64,000 bases of DNA, from NCBI RefSeq assembly GCF_004353185.1, contig NZ_SMUS01000018.1:1-64000 (forward strand). The letters are read 5' to 3'. Under the pieces are notes generated by a model. That model searched no databases. It saw only the letters and a program-made list of their open reading frames with translations, and was not told where the DNA came from. Source of the stretch: Clostridium cuniculi (lineage in GTDB: Bacteria > Bacillota > Clostridia > Clostridiales > Clostridiaceae). The translations under genes and the position numbers were made by a program. Of this stretch, positions 16,229-24,015 are shown in pieces (the stretch's first letter is position 1; every line of letters begins with the position of its first letter).

Positions 16229-16305
16229 TAAAAACACTGACTCAAATTACGTTGTAAAAATTAAAATTGAATCTCTAATTTTTAAACTTTACTCTGAATC
16301 AGTTT
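16229..16305 (-). terminator. Extended imperfect hairpin after the 50-residue gene
   Basis: On the minus strand AAACTGATTCAGAG pairs with a downstream TTTGAGTCAGTGTTT, and an inner AT stem shortens the loop. The structure ends in TTTTTATTAAC. It lies 27 bases after the small gene's stop. It is longer than a simple terminator, so a structured 3' RNA is also possible. Confidence 0.5.
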
Positions 16306-16331
16306 AATTTAGCGTTATTTTCTATAAACTA

Positions 16332-16484
16332 TCACATATCATCATCTTCTTCTGAAGAAAATGAAAATACCTTTGAAGGATCAATTCCTAATTCCTCACA
16401 AGCTTCATTTAAATTACATCCTGTTTCATCCATATATTTTGCTACGTAAGCGTTAACATCAATTTGTGAATAAACATTTTCCAT
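16332..16484 (-). CDS. 50-residue acidic microprotein
   Basis: A short gene with GGGAGG 8 bases before its ATG. The product begins Met-Glu-Asn-Val-Tyr-Ser-Gln-Ile-Asp-Val. Its centre is Asp-Glu-Thr-Gly-Cys-Asn-Leu-Asn-Glu-Ala-Cys-Glu-Glu-Leu-Gly-Ile, and it ends with the acidic tail Ser-Glu-Glu-Asp-Asp-Asp-Met. The central part looks like a small helix-turn-helix or UBA-like helical unit (Gly-Cys-Asn-Leu-Asn-Glu-Ala). Function unknown. The good site, the coding-like composition and the downstream hairpin support a real gene. Confidence 0.65.
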   Translation of the reverse strand: MENVYSQIDVNAYVAKYMDETGCNLNEACEELGIDPSKVFSFSSEEDDDM

Positions 16485-16799
16485 ACTACATTCCTCCCTA
16501 ATTTTTTAAATTAATACTTTCTTAAATTACATCATATATAATCAAGTAATTTATTTTATTATATATTTTGATTATTTAAAATATTCCTATATCACCCTTC
16601 CCCCATAAAATTTAGTATATTTTTACAAAAATTCTGATAATTATGATTATTCTATATTTTCTTATTTTTCCCTTCTAAATAGAATTAAATTTTATATAAA
16701 GTTTACAAAACTCACTTCTAACCAATATTATCCATAACCATTTTTAATATTATGATATAATATATTCTATATCATAATAACTACTTTAATCTTAGGACG
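16485..16799. other. AT-rich intergenic region before the AI-2E-family gene
   Basis: No coding potential seen. TATAAT at 16756-16761 lies within a short inverted repeat (ATGATATA...TATATCAT, 16753-16776) and is a plausible -10 for the + strand gene. I see no convincing -35. Confidence 0.4.
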
Positions 16800-17993
16800 G
16801 TGAAGGAATTGAAAATACATTTTGATAAAAACCTATTAAAATATTCACTATATGTTACTTTAACAGCCATTGCTATTTACTTAGCTTTAACTATCATGTC
16901 CAATATAGGTACAATTTTCACTACTACCTTTAATATTATTGGAGCTGGACTAAGCTTAATTAAGCCACTGCTTATTGCTATAGTTATAGCTTATCTACTA
17001 TATCCTTTAACAAAAGGTATAGAAAATTTTCTTAGAACAAACACCCTATATAAAATAAAAAATCAATCTGTTAGAAGGGTAATTGCTATTGTAGCATCCT
17101 ACCTTTTAATAATTGGAATTATATTAGCTTTACTTTGGGGTATTTATTTCATGATTGGTGGCCAATTATCTAAAAACACAACAATAACAAATATGATTTC
17201 AGATATATCTTCATATTTGAATACTAATTCATTTTCTACTTCATCAATAGAAAATACTTTAAAAAATCTCAATATACCTTTTATTGATAACTTACAACCT
17301 TATATAATTCAAATAGTTGATACTCTTCAAAAATATATTATGATTAATCTTGGAACTATGACTTCTAATATTATGTCTATAGGTAGTAATATTGCTTCTT
17401 TCTTTATAGGCATTATCATAAGTATTTATATACTTAAAGATTCTGAATACTTTATTGCCCTATGGAAAAAATTATATTATTTAATTTTTAGAGAAAGTCA
17501 TGCTGGGAAAAAAATTTTAAAAACATTTAGGCTAATAAATGAAGTATTCTCAAAATTTATTCGTGGACAATTATTAGAAGCATTTTGTGTAGGTGCATTA
17601 TCATCAATAGCTTTATCTATAGTTGGTATAGATTATGCTGTTGTAATAGGTCTTATCGCTGGTATTTGCAATATGATTCCTTATGTTGGACCTTTAGTTG
17701 GTACTATTTTAGCTGCAGTTATGGGATTATTAAGTGGCAGACCTATAAAGGTTGTTTATGCTATTATCTCTATGCTTGTTGTACAACAAGTTGATAATAA
17801 TTTATTGGCTCCTAAAATAGTTGGAAATAGCGTTGGTCTTCATCCTGTATTTACTATGATGGCAATTCTAGTTGGTGGTAATGTAGGTGGATTATTAGGA
17901 ATGCTACTTGCAGTTCCAGTTGCAGCTTCTATTAGAGTTTTATTTAATAAATGGTATGAAGAATATACAAACTCAAACTTAACAGAAAATTAG
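16800..17993 (+). CDS. AI-2E family transporter (PerM/YtvI-like)
   Basis: 397 residues with the family layout: two N-terminal membrane segments, a third near residues 95-120, a long extracytoplasmic loop (about 120-185), then a C-terminal cluster of five segments. The conserved core Ile-Cys-Asn-Met-Ile-Pro-Tyr-Val-Gly-Pro is present. Members include AI-2 exporters and Na+/H+ antiporters; substrate unassigned. The start is uncertain. GTG at 16800 follows AGGA closely, and TTG at 16809 follows AAGGA even more closely. Confidence 0.85.
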   Translation: MKELKIHFDKNLLKYSLYVTLTAIAIYLALTIMSNIGTIFTTTFNIIGAGLSLIKPLLIAIVIAYLLYPLTKGIENFLRTNTLYKIKNQSVRRVIAIVASYLLIIGIILALLWGIYFMIGGQLSKNTTITNMISDISSYLNTNSFSTSSIENTLKNLNIPFIDNLQPYIIQIVDTLQKYIMINLGTMTSNIMSIGSNIASFFIGIIISIYILKDSEYFIALWKKLYYLIFRESHAGKKILKTFRLINEVFSKFIRGQLLEAFCVGALSSIALSIVGIDYAVVIGLIAGICNMIPYVGPLVGTILAAVMGLLSGRPIKVVYAIISMLVVQQVDNNLLAPKIVGNSVGLHPVFTMMAILVGGNVGGLLGMLLAVPVAASIRVLFNKWYEEYTNSNLTEN

Positions 17994-18010
17994 ATATTTA
18001 TCCATAAAAC

Positions 18011-18038
18011 AAAAAAGTCTGAATTACAGACTTTTTTT
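18011..18038 (+). terminator. Terminator of the AI-2E-family gene
   Basis: AAAAAAGTCTG and its complement pair around AATTA and are followed by T7 on the + strand. Confidence 0.85.
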
Positions 18039-18070
18039 GTTTTATAATATATAATTTTTCTAAATAAAAA

Positions 18071-18319
18071 TTATAATACACAACTTAAAAGCATGGTAGC
18101 TATTCCACCTATAATTACTGTCTGTCCTATTTTTATATTATCAAGTTTCATAATAGCGTATAAAAATCCACCTATAACTAAAAATACACCAGCATATAAT
18201 ATTACATCAAAATATTGATTTAAATAACTCCTAGAAAGAAGAACACTAATAAGCATTACTCCTAATGTAACTACTACCCCATACCATTCTTCCCTAACCT
18301 TTTCTTTGCACTTATTCAT
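18071..18319 (-). CDS. Small three-TM membrane protein, unknown
   Basis: 82 residues: a short charged N-terminus (Met-Asn-Lys-Cys-Lys-Glu-Lys-Val) and three hydrophobic segments separated by short polar turns. I know of no family. The ATG at 18319 has GGGGAG 4-5 bases upstream, and an in-frame ATG four codons earlier directly abuts AAGGAG, so the later start is preferred. Confidence 0.6.
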   Translation of the reverse strand: MNKCKEKVREEWYGVVVTLGVMLISVLLSRSYLNQYFDVILYAGVFLVIGGFLYAIMKLDNIKIGQTVIIGGIATMLLSCVL

Positions 18320-18453
18320 TTTTCTCCCCATCTCCTTTATTATTTACCCCTAATTTATTATCTTTAAACTACTAATTAAAACGTATACTATAACACCATT
18401 TTACCATATTATTCCAATTGTTTGAATACATATTGTTTTTTTTGTAATAAAAA

Positions 18454-18488
18454 AATAAAAATCTCACTTATTAAATGAGATTTTTATT
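18454..18488. terminator. Bidirectional terminator
   Basis: AATAAAAATCTCA (18454-18466) and TGAGATTTTTATT (18476-18488) are complementary over 13 bases. T-rich on both strands. It ends the small zinc-ribbon gene to its right. Confidence 0.75.
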
Positions 18489-18497
18489 TTCTTATAC

Positions 18498-18647
18498 TTA
18501 ATTAAATATCTTAACTACTGTTTTTTTTCCATCGCATTTCCATTTAACTCTTTCTTTGCATTTATCACAAGTTATAATTCCATTAGCCTCACAACCTGGT
18601 TCCTCAAAAATTATTTCTCCGCATTTAGGACACAAAACATTATCCAT
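18498..18647 (-). CDS. 49-residue zinc-ribbon microprotein
   Basis: A short gene with GAGGAG 7 bases before its ATG. The product starts Met-Asp-Asn-Val-Leu-Cys-Pro-Lys-Cys-Gly. It has a second pair Cys-Asp-Lys-Cys at residues 27-30 plus Cys19 and Cys38, so a zinc ribbon is likely. The tail is basic. Function unknown; RNA or protein contact is possible. The next structure downstream is a strong hairpin terminator. Confidence 0.75.
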   Translation of the reverse strand: MDNVLCPKCGEIIFEEPGCEANGIITCDKCKERVKWKCDGKKTVVKIFN

Positions 18648-18982
18648 AATTAATCTCCTCTTATTGTTAAAATTGTATTTGTATAATTTTATTATTAATC
18701 ATATATCTATTATTATTCAATTATAATGAGTAATTTTTTAAATATATTTTTAATTTTTTGTAAAACTATGTTATAATTTGCAAATAGGAATAATTTACAA
18801 ATAAATGCTATATTTTATTAATTATAATAATAAATGTATTGACATATTTAATAAATTTGTAATAAAATCACTATAAAGAATTTACGAATGTTTTTCTTTT
18901 TACCACTAATATTATTCGAGTTATAAAAGAGAGGATGTGAATTTATTTCGTAAATATTTATATATGTTGCGAAATTAAGCTT
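18648..18982. other. Long leader region of the glutamine synthetase gene
   Basis: No annotated gene. Candidate elements are TATAAT (18772-18777), TTGACA (18839-18844) without a well-spaced -10, and a 9-bp inverted repeat (18880-18888 with 18947-18955). GAGAGG (18930-18935) opens a possible 13-codon frame from GTG 18937 that stops 4 bases before the glutamine synthetase ATG. The ATG itself has no visible ribosome binding site. Confidence 0.5.
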
Positions 18983-20884
18983 ATGATTGATAATTTACTT
19001 TACACTATACCTAAAGAAAATCACACAAAAGAGCAAGTAAAAGAAATTCTATCTACCCATCCAGAAATAAAGTTTGTATCCTTTGTTGGTATTGACCTTT
19101 CTGGAAATGATACTGATGAAAAAATTCCAGTAAATTTATTTTTAGATGATTTAGACTCATTTTTACATGGAGTTGCAGTTCAAACAGATGGTTCATCAGT
19201 TGTTTTACCTGGAATTGCTACATTAAATAATGCAAAAGTAGATATGGTTGCTGATTTAAACTGTAAATGGTTTGTTGATTATAATTATGATTTTATTGAT
19301 CATTCAACAAATAAACCTGTAGGTACTTTAAGAATACCTTGTTTCTTATATCACGATAATAAACCTGTAGATTCAAGAAATATCTTAAATAATGCAGTTA
19401 AAACTTTTAAAAATAATTTATGGAATATTTTCGAAACACATCCTGAAGTGTTAGATATTTATAACATAAAAAAAGATGACATTGATGAAATAGTTATAAC
19501 TTCTGCTACAGAATTAGAATTTTGGGTTAGAACTCCAAATACTGATGCTGAACTTGAAGAATTATCTACTTCTCAAGTACTTCACGAACAATATTGGACA
19601 AGAACTAAAGGTAAAGTTCGTACAGCTTTAGAAGAAAGCTTGTTATTAATGGAAGCCTATGGTTTTGAACCTGAAATGGGACATAAAGAAGTTGGTGGAG
19701 TTAGAGCCAAATTAGATGCTTCTGGTAATTTTAATCATGTTATGGAACAAATTGAAGTTGATTGGAAGTATTCTGATGCAGTACAAGCTGCTGATAATGA
19801 ATTATTCATAAAAATATTAGTTCAAGAAACTTATAGAAGATACGGATTAGATGTTACATTTATGGCTAAACCACTTGATGGCGTTGCTGGCTCTGGTATG
19901 CACGTTCATCTAGGAGTTAGCTTAAAACTTAAAAATGGTAAGAGAATAAACTTATTCCATACTACAAAAGATCACTTCTTAAGTGTTATTGGTTATGGTT
20001 CATTAATGGGTATTCTTAAAAATTATGAAGTTATGAATCCATTTATCTCTTCAACTAATAACTCTTTAAAAAGGTTAAAACCAGGATTTGAAGCTCCAGT
20101 TTGTATAGTTACCTCTCTTGGATTATCTCCAAGTAATCCATCTAGAAATAGATCTATACTTGTTGGACTTATTAGAGATTTAGCTAATCCTCTAGCTACA
20201 AGATTTGAATTGCGTTCTCCAAACCCTCATTCAAATGCCTATATAACTATCGCTGTATGCTATATGGCTATGCTTGATGGTATTCTTTATGCAGTAAATA
20301 ATAATAAAACTGATGATGAATTATTAGCTGAGCTTTCTAAAGAGTATGGTGAAGAGGCCGATTACTTAGAAAAAAATAGAAAATACAGAGCTGAAGAGGA
20401 TGTATTTGAAGACTTCACTGAAGAAGAAAGAAATAAATATTTTAGTAAAGCACCAGCTACAATTTATGAAAATATTAGTGCTTTAGATAAGTATCCTGAA
20501 AAAGTAGAAGTTCTAAAGAGAAATGGTGTATTAACTGATCAACTTATTAACAGCTTTAGAATGGCAACTATTCAAAGATGGAAAATGGAAATATCTCACA
20601 GAATAGTAAATAAGTTTACTTCTGAAATAAGAGCTTCTAAGTGCCTTCATGATTCAAGTAAAGCTCTTGATTTAGATTTGACTAACTGGATGAGAATTCA
20701 CGAGTTAAGACTTTATATAATGAAAGATACTAATTCTACTAAGAGTCTTTTCACAAGACTTAAAGATGCAATTATTGAAGATAACTTATCACTTGCTTCT
20801 GACCTTTATTTAGAGTTAGAAGATAAAATGAGCTTATTAAGACATCTATACTCTTCTTATAAGAAGAATTTATTAGATATTTAG
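18983..20884 (+). CDS. glnA: Glutamine synthetase, extended clostridial type
   Basis: 633 residues. It makes glutamine from glutamate, ammonia and ATP. The catalytic domain shows Gly-Ser-Gly-Met-His-Val-His, Asn-Asn-Ser-Leu-Lys-Arg-Leu-Lys-Pro-Gly-Phe-Glu-Ala-Pro and Arg-Phe-Glu-Leu-Arg, all standard substrate and metal motifs. It is about 190 residues longer than ordinary GSI because of inserted segments and a helical C-terminal extension (about 500-633). It is shorter than GSIII. The start is chosen from the family-like N-terminus, since there is no clear Shine-Dalgarno site. No GlnR gene or ANTAR gene is adjacent. Confidence 0.9.
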   Translation: MIDNLLYTIPKENHTKEQVKEILSTHPEIKFVSFVGIDLSGNDTDEKIPVNLFLDDLDSFLHGVAVQTDGSSVVLPGIATLNNAKVDMVADLNCKWFVDYNYDFIDHSTNKPVGTLRIPCFLYHDNKPVDSRNILNNAVKTFKNNLWNIFETHPEVLDIYNIKKDDIDEIVITSATELEFWVRTPNTDAELEELSTSQVLHEQYWTRTKGKVRTALEESLLLMEAYGFEPEMGHKEVGGVRAKLDASGNFNHVMEQIEVDWKYSDAVQAADNELFIKILVQETYRRYGLDVTFMAKPLDGVAGSGMHVHLGVSLKLKNGKRINLFHTTKDHFLSVIGYGSLMGILKNYEVMNPFISSTNNSLKRLKPGFEAPVCIVTSLGLSPSNPSRNRSILVGLIRDLANPLATRFELRSPNPHSNAYITIAVCYMAMLDGILYAVNNNKTDDELLAELSKEYGEEADYLEKNRKYRAEEDVFEDFTEEERNKYFSKAPATIYENISALDKYPEKVEVLKRNGVLTDQLINSFRMATIQRWKMEISHRIVNKFTSEIRASKCLHDSSKALDLDLTNWMRIHELRLYIMKDTNSTKSLFTRLKDAIIEDNLSLASDLYLELEDKMSLLRHLYSSYKKNLLDI

Positions 20885-20885
20885 C

Positions 20886-20922
20886 AAAAAAATGAACTGC
20901 TACTTTTAGCAGTTCATTTTTT
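20886..20922. terminator. Bidirectional terminator
   Basis: AAAAAAATGAACTGCTA and its complement pair around a short loop with T-runs on both strands, separating glutamine synthetase from the converging membrane-protein gene. Confidence 0.88.
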
Positions 20923-20930
20923 CTATTAAT

Positions 20931-21473
20931 CTATATATTTTTATGTATTCTCTCCATATAGAATGTAATAATCATAGTCATTGCATAATCATAAATTAGG
21001 AAAATTGGCTGTGCTACTATCCATAATATTATAGATGCAATAGTTCTACCTGAAGTATCAAAAAATCTAGACATTAATACTTCTAATCCTGCTATTATAT
21101 TTATTCCTAAAACATTCTGCATTATTATGAAACCAATTATAAATGCTATATTAAAGAATATAAGTTTAAGCACTATTTCTAACTTCTCTTTTCTTATTCT
21201 CTCTATAAAGTATTTAATTATTCCATATACCCCAAAGAATACAAAATATAAAAATGATATATTAATTGGAACTAAGAAAAATGCAATTAAACTAGATGAT
21301 ATATATACAAAAATAGATGTCTGAATATTACTTCTTATAATGCACACCGGTATTAAAGCTGATGCAATTGTTAATATTGCTAATGTACTTATTGGTAATA
21401 TTGATGTTGCATACAATACTATAGTCGTTAATGCAACTAAAATACCACCAAGAGCTATATCCTTAGCCTTCAT
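20931..21473 (-). CDS. Integral membrane protein, ECF-S/DUF2232-like
   Basis: 180 residues, five to six hydrophobic segments. The start, Met-Lys-Ala-Lys-Asp-Ile-Ala-Leu-Gly-Gly-Ile-Leu-Val-Ala-Leu, resembles the opening helix of ECF transporter substrate-binding subunits, but I see no recognisable substrate motif. Third gene of an operon with DUF5685 and a J-domain protein, 13 bases after the J-domain gene. AGGGGGAG precedes the ATG. Confidence 0.6.
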   Translation of the reverse strand: MKAKDIALGGILVALTTIVLYATSILPISTLAILTIASALIPVCIIRSNIQTSIFVYISSSLIAFFLVPINISFLYFVFFGVYGIIKYFIERIRKEKLEIVLKLIFFNIAFIIGFIIMQNVLGINIIAGLEVLMSRFFDTSGRTIASIILWIVAQPIFLIYDYAMTMIITFYMERIHKNI

Positions 21474-21486
21474 AAAACTCCCCCTA

Positions 21487-22107
21487 TTAACAGCAACCTA
21501 TAAGATCTCCACCAAAACATTCACATAATGAGTCTAAGCACCATAAATTCATACAACAATCACAAGTATCCATATTTCCATTTGAAGTTCTATATGTTTG
21601 ACTATAACCTCTACCTCTTGATTGTAATTGGCTTAATGCTTGCCTATACTCAAAATTATTAGGATCCATAGTACATGCCCTTTGTATATTATTATAAGCT
21701 GATTCAAACCAACCCTTTGCCATCATAACATTTCCATATAAATAATACCATTCTGCATCTCTTTGCTTTATGGCATTAAGCTTTGATTCTGCTACAGATA
21801 TACTTCTCATCTGAATAAGACTTCTTATCTCTGCATAAATAGCTGTATTACTACTATATGAATTAGATCCTGTATTATAACTTGCATTATATCCATTTGA
21901 TGAAGAATTATAATTTGTATTTCCTCCACCATTTTTTAGCATATCATATGCCTTATTTACCTCAGCTAGTTTCTCTTGCGCCAAATCCTTTAGTGGATTA
22001 TCTACATATTGATCAGGATGATATTGTTTTACTAGTTTTCTATAAGCTGATTTTATTTCTTCTTGAGAAGCTCCTGGCTTCACTCCTAATACCTCATACG
22101 GATTCAT
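21487..22107 (-). CDS. J-domain (DnaJ-like) protein with Cys-rich tail
   Basis: 206 residues. An N-terminal J domain (2-65) carries His30-Pro-Asp32, so it should stimulate a DnaK-type ATPase. A Ser/Asn/Gly/Tyr-rich linker follows, then a TPR-like helical pair (about 95-155). The last 25 residues hold eight Cys (Cys-Asp-Cys-Cys ... Cys-Glu-Cys-Phe ... Gly-Cys-Cys). The tail is unlike the zinc fingers of canonical DnaJ. The ATG at 22107 is preferred, with AAGGAGAG upstream. It lies between DUF5685 and a membrane protein in one operon. Confidence 0.85.
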   Translation of the reverse strand: MNPYEVLGVKPGASQEEIKSAYRKLVKQYHPDQYVDNPLKDLAQEKLAEVNKAYDMLKNGGGNTNYNSSSNGYNASYNTGSNSYSSNTAIYAEIRSLIQMRSISVAESKLNAIKQRDAEWYYLYGNVMMAKGWFESAYNNIQRACTMDPNNFEYRQALSQLQSRGRGYSQTYRTSNGNMDTCDCCMNLWCLDSLCECFGGDLIGCC

Positions 22108-22164
22108 TTTAAACACTCTCCTTATCATCTGCTACCATTATAATTCATAAACCTTAAATATATC

Positions 22165-23064
22165 TTAATGTTTATTTTTCTTATCCTTGCAGTTACAATT
22201 ATTAATTATTTTTTCGTATTTATCCATCATACCAAGACTAATTATATTTTCTAATATAGCTTTGTTCCTCTTTAAAGGTAATTTATCTAAAGCATATTTA
22301 CAATTATATCCGCAATTTAAAATAGTAAATTCCATTCTTGGTTTAATTTCTTCTAATAATTCTTCATAACTTTTATTATCTTTATTATATAAATAATTTA
22401 TTGGATTAAACTTATTTTTCTCTATATCTTCCTTTAAATCATCTAATGCATCTATTAAATATATCCATTTCCCAAGAGCATATCCTAAATCATAAAGTTC
22501 ATATCTAAGCTCATCACAATCATCATCAACCTTCTCAGGATATAACTCTAAAATTTTAGCTACTATTAAACTAAAAGGATGTGAAATCTCATCTATTGAT
22601 GAAAATTCTTTATTTTTCTCTAAATTAGATAGCATATTTAAATTTTCTTCTATTATATCATTAATCATAGTAACATTTCTGTTAAATTTTCGTTTATATG
22701 GAGCTAAAGCAGCACTTTCAAATTTACTTTTTAAACTCTTATCATCATTTACATCATCAATTAACTTATAATATACTAATGACACATTCATAGCTGCTGT
22801 ATATTCTAATGCTTTATTATTTATAATCATAGGCTTATTCTTTAATGGATGAGCCATACACTTTTTAAATTCAATATTAGGCTCTTCATTATGTAAGGCA
22901 TCTAAAAGTAAACCTAAAAAAGCCATATCATAATTTAAAGCTAATCTTGGAATATTTCCAAAATTATCTTTAATATGCATACATACACCACAATAATATC
23001 CCCTAAACATTTCATATTCTCTTATTTTAAGTTCAGGTTTAAGTGGAGTTACATAACCAAACAA
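22165..23064 (-). CDS. DUF5685 protein
   Basis: 299 residues, no signal or membrane segment. It opens Met-Phe-Gly-Tyr-Val-Thr-Pro-Leu-Lys-Pro, the usual start of this family. Cys25-x-x-Cys28 and Cys69-x-x-His72 could bind a metal. Two Asp-rich motifs occur in helical context, Asp103-Asp-Val-Asn-Asp-Asp108 and Asp205-Ala-Leu-Asp-Asp-Leu-Lys-Glu-Asp213 followed by Asn-Lys-Phe-Asn-Pro. Start is TTG at 23064 after GGAG. First gene of the operon with a J-domain protein and a membrane protein. Function unknown. Confidence 0.8.
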   Translation of the reverse strand: MFGYVTPLKPELKIREYEMFRGYYCGVCMHIKDNFGNIPRLALNYDMAFLGLLLDALHNEEPNIEFKKCMAHPLKNKPMIINNKALEYTAAMNVSLVYYKLIDDVNDDKSLKSKFESAALAPYKRKFNRNVTMINDIIEENLNMLSNLEKNKEFSSIDEISHPFSLIVAKILELYPEKVDDDCDELRYELYDLGYALGKWIYLIDALDDLKEDIEKNKFNPINYLYNKDNKSYEELLEEIKPRMEFTILNCGYNCKYALDKLPLKRNKAILENIISLGMMDKYEKIINNCNCKDKKNKH

Positions 23065-23170
23065 ATAATCACTCCTTTATATTTCTTATTTTTACATAAA
23101 TTTAGTATAGTTTATTTACTAATATTAATCAATTTCTACTAATTAAAATTTTATTTATTATCTATCCATT

Positions 23171-23221
23171 AAATAAGAAATAGCCCCTTAAGGCATTACC
23201 TTAAAGAGCTATTTCTTATTT
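23171..23221 (-). terminator. Hairpin at the end of the TPM operon
   Basis: Outer arms 23171-23184 and 23208-23221 pair over 14 bases, with an inner CCTTAAGG...CCTTAA pairing. It touches the stop codon of the TPM gene. The T-run is weak. Confidence 0.6.
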
Positions 23222-24015
23222 TAAAAGCTTCCCCCGCCACCGCCGTGAGTATTTCCACTACTTGATCTGTGAGTAGAACTTCCACTACCACCACTAGAAT
23301 TATTTCTTTCAATTTTTGTTTTAGTAGTAAATGTATTTACAAAAGTATCTCTTCTTTTAGTAAATACTATAGAACTATTATCCACATAATTTACACTTGA
23401 TACTGACTTTGAATTTTTATATGAATTCACTACAACTATACATGTTACTCCAGCCACTACAGCTGCAACTCCTAAGGCAATTAATACAATCTTTAAAGTA
23501 TTTTCTTCCTCACTGTATGTGTATTGCCCTTCTGGTATCCCACTATCAATGTAATATTGTATATCCGTTAAAAATATATTACATGCATCAAAGTACTCTT
23601 CATTACGCAAATATTTACTTATATCACTAATAATAGAGTCTATTCTATTGTCAGTAAAATATTCTATTGCATCTCCACTAGTAGAAATCCATATTTTTCT
23701 ATCATTCATATCTATTAATAATAATATTCCACTCTTATTATCTCCTAATCCATAACCATTATAATCATAATAATCATCTGCATAGTCCATAGTGTTTTTT
23801 CCTTGTAAATCATTTGTTGTAACTATAACTGCATCAATATTATAGCTTTCTCTAAACTTTTCAATATCCTCTCTCAACTTATCTCTTTCATCTTGTGATA
23901 AAAGTTTAGCCTCATCAACTACTGGATTTACATTAGCTTTAACTATAAAACTAAATGATAGTATAAAAATTAATACACTAATACAAGGTATAAACTTTTT
24001 CTTTAAATTCTTCAT
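23221..24015 (-). CDS. TPM-domain (TLP18.3/Psb32/MOLO-1) membrane protein
   Basis: 264 residues. A signal peptide or anchor (about 7-27) is followed by a TPM domain (about 30-155) beginning Val-Val-Asp-Glu-Ala-Lys-Leu-Leu-Ser. A second membrane segment lies at about 173-197, and a Ser-rich tail ends Gly-Gly-Gly-Gly-Gly-Ser-Phe. That Gly-Ser-Phe ending is common in TPM proteins. Its ATG overlaps the upstream gene by four bases, so the two are translationally coupled. The domain faces outside; function is not established. Confidence 0.88.
   Translation of the reverse strand: MKNLKKKFIPCISVLIFILSFSFIVKANVNPVVDEAKLLSQDERDKLREDIEKFRESYNIDAVIVTTNDLQGKNTMDYADDYYDYNGYGLGDNKSGILLLIDMNDRKIWISTSGDAIEYFTDNRIDSIISDISKYLRNEEYFDACNIFLTDIQYYIDSGIPEGQYTYSEEENTLKIVLIALGVAAVVAGVTCIVVVNSYKNSKSVSSVNYVDNSSIVFTKRRDTFVNTFTTKTKIERNNSSGGSGSSTHRSSSGNTHGGGGGSF

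Noticed and set aside
18648-18982. Glutamine riboswitch or T-box in the glutamine synthetase leader
   Set aside because: I could not recognise the conserved core of either; only an inverted repeat and a short frame are visible.
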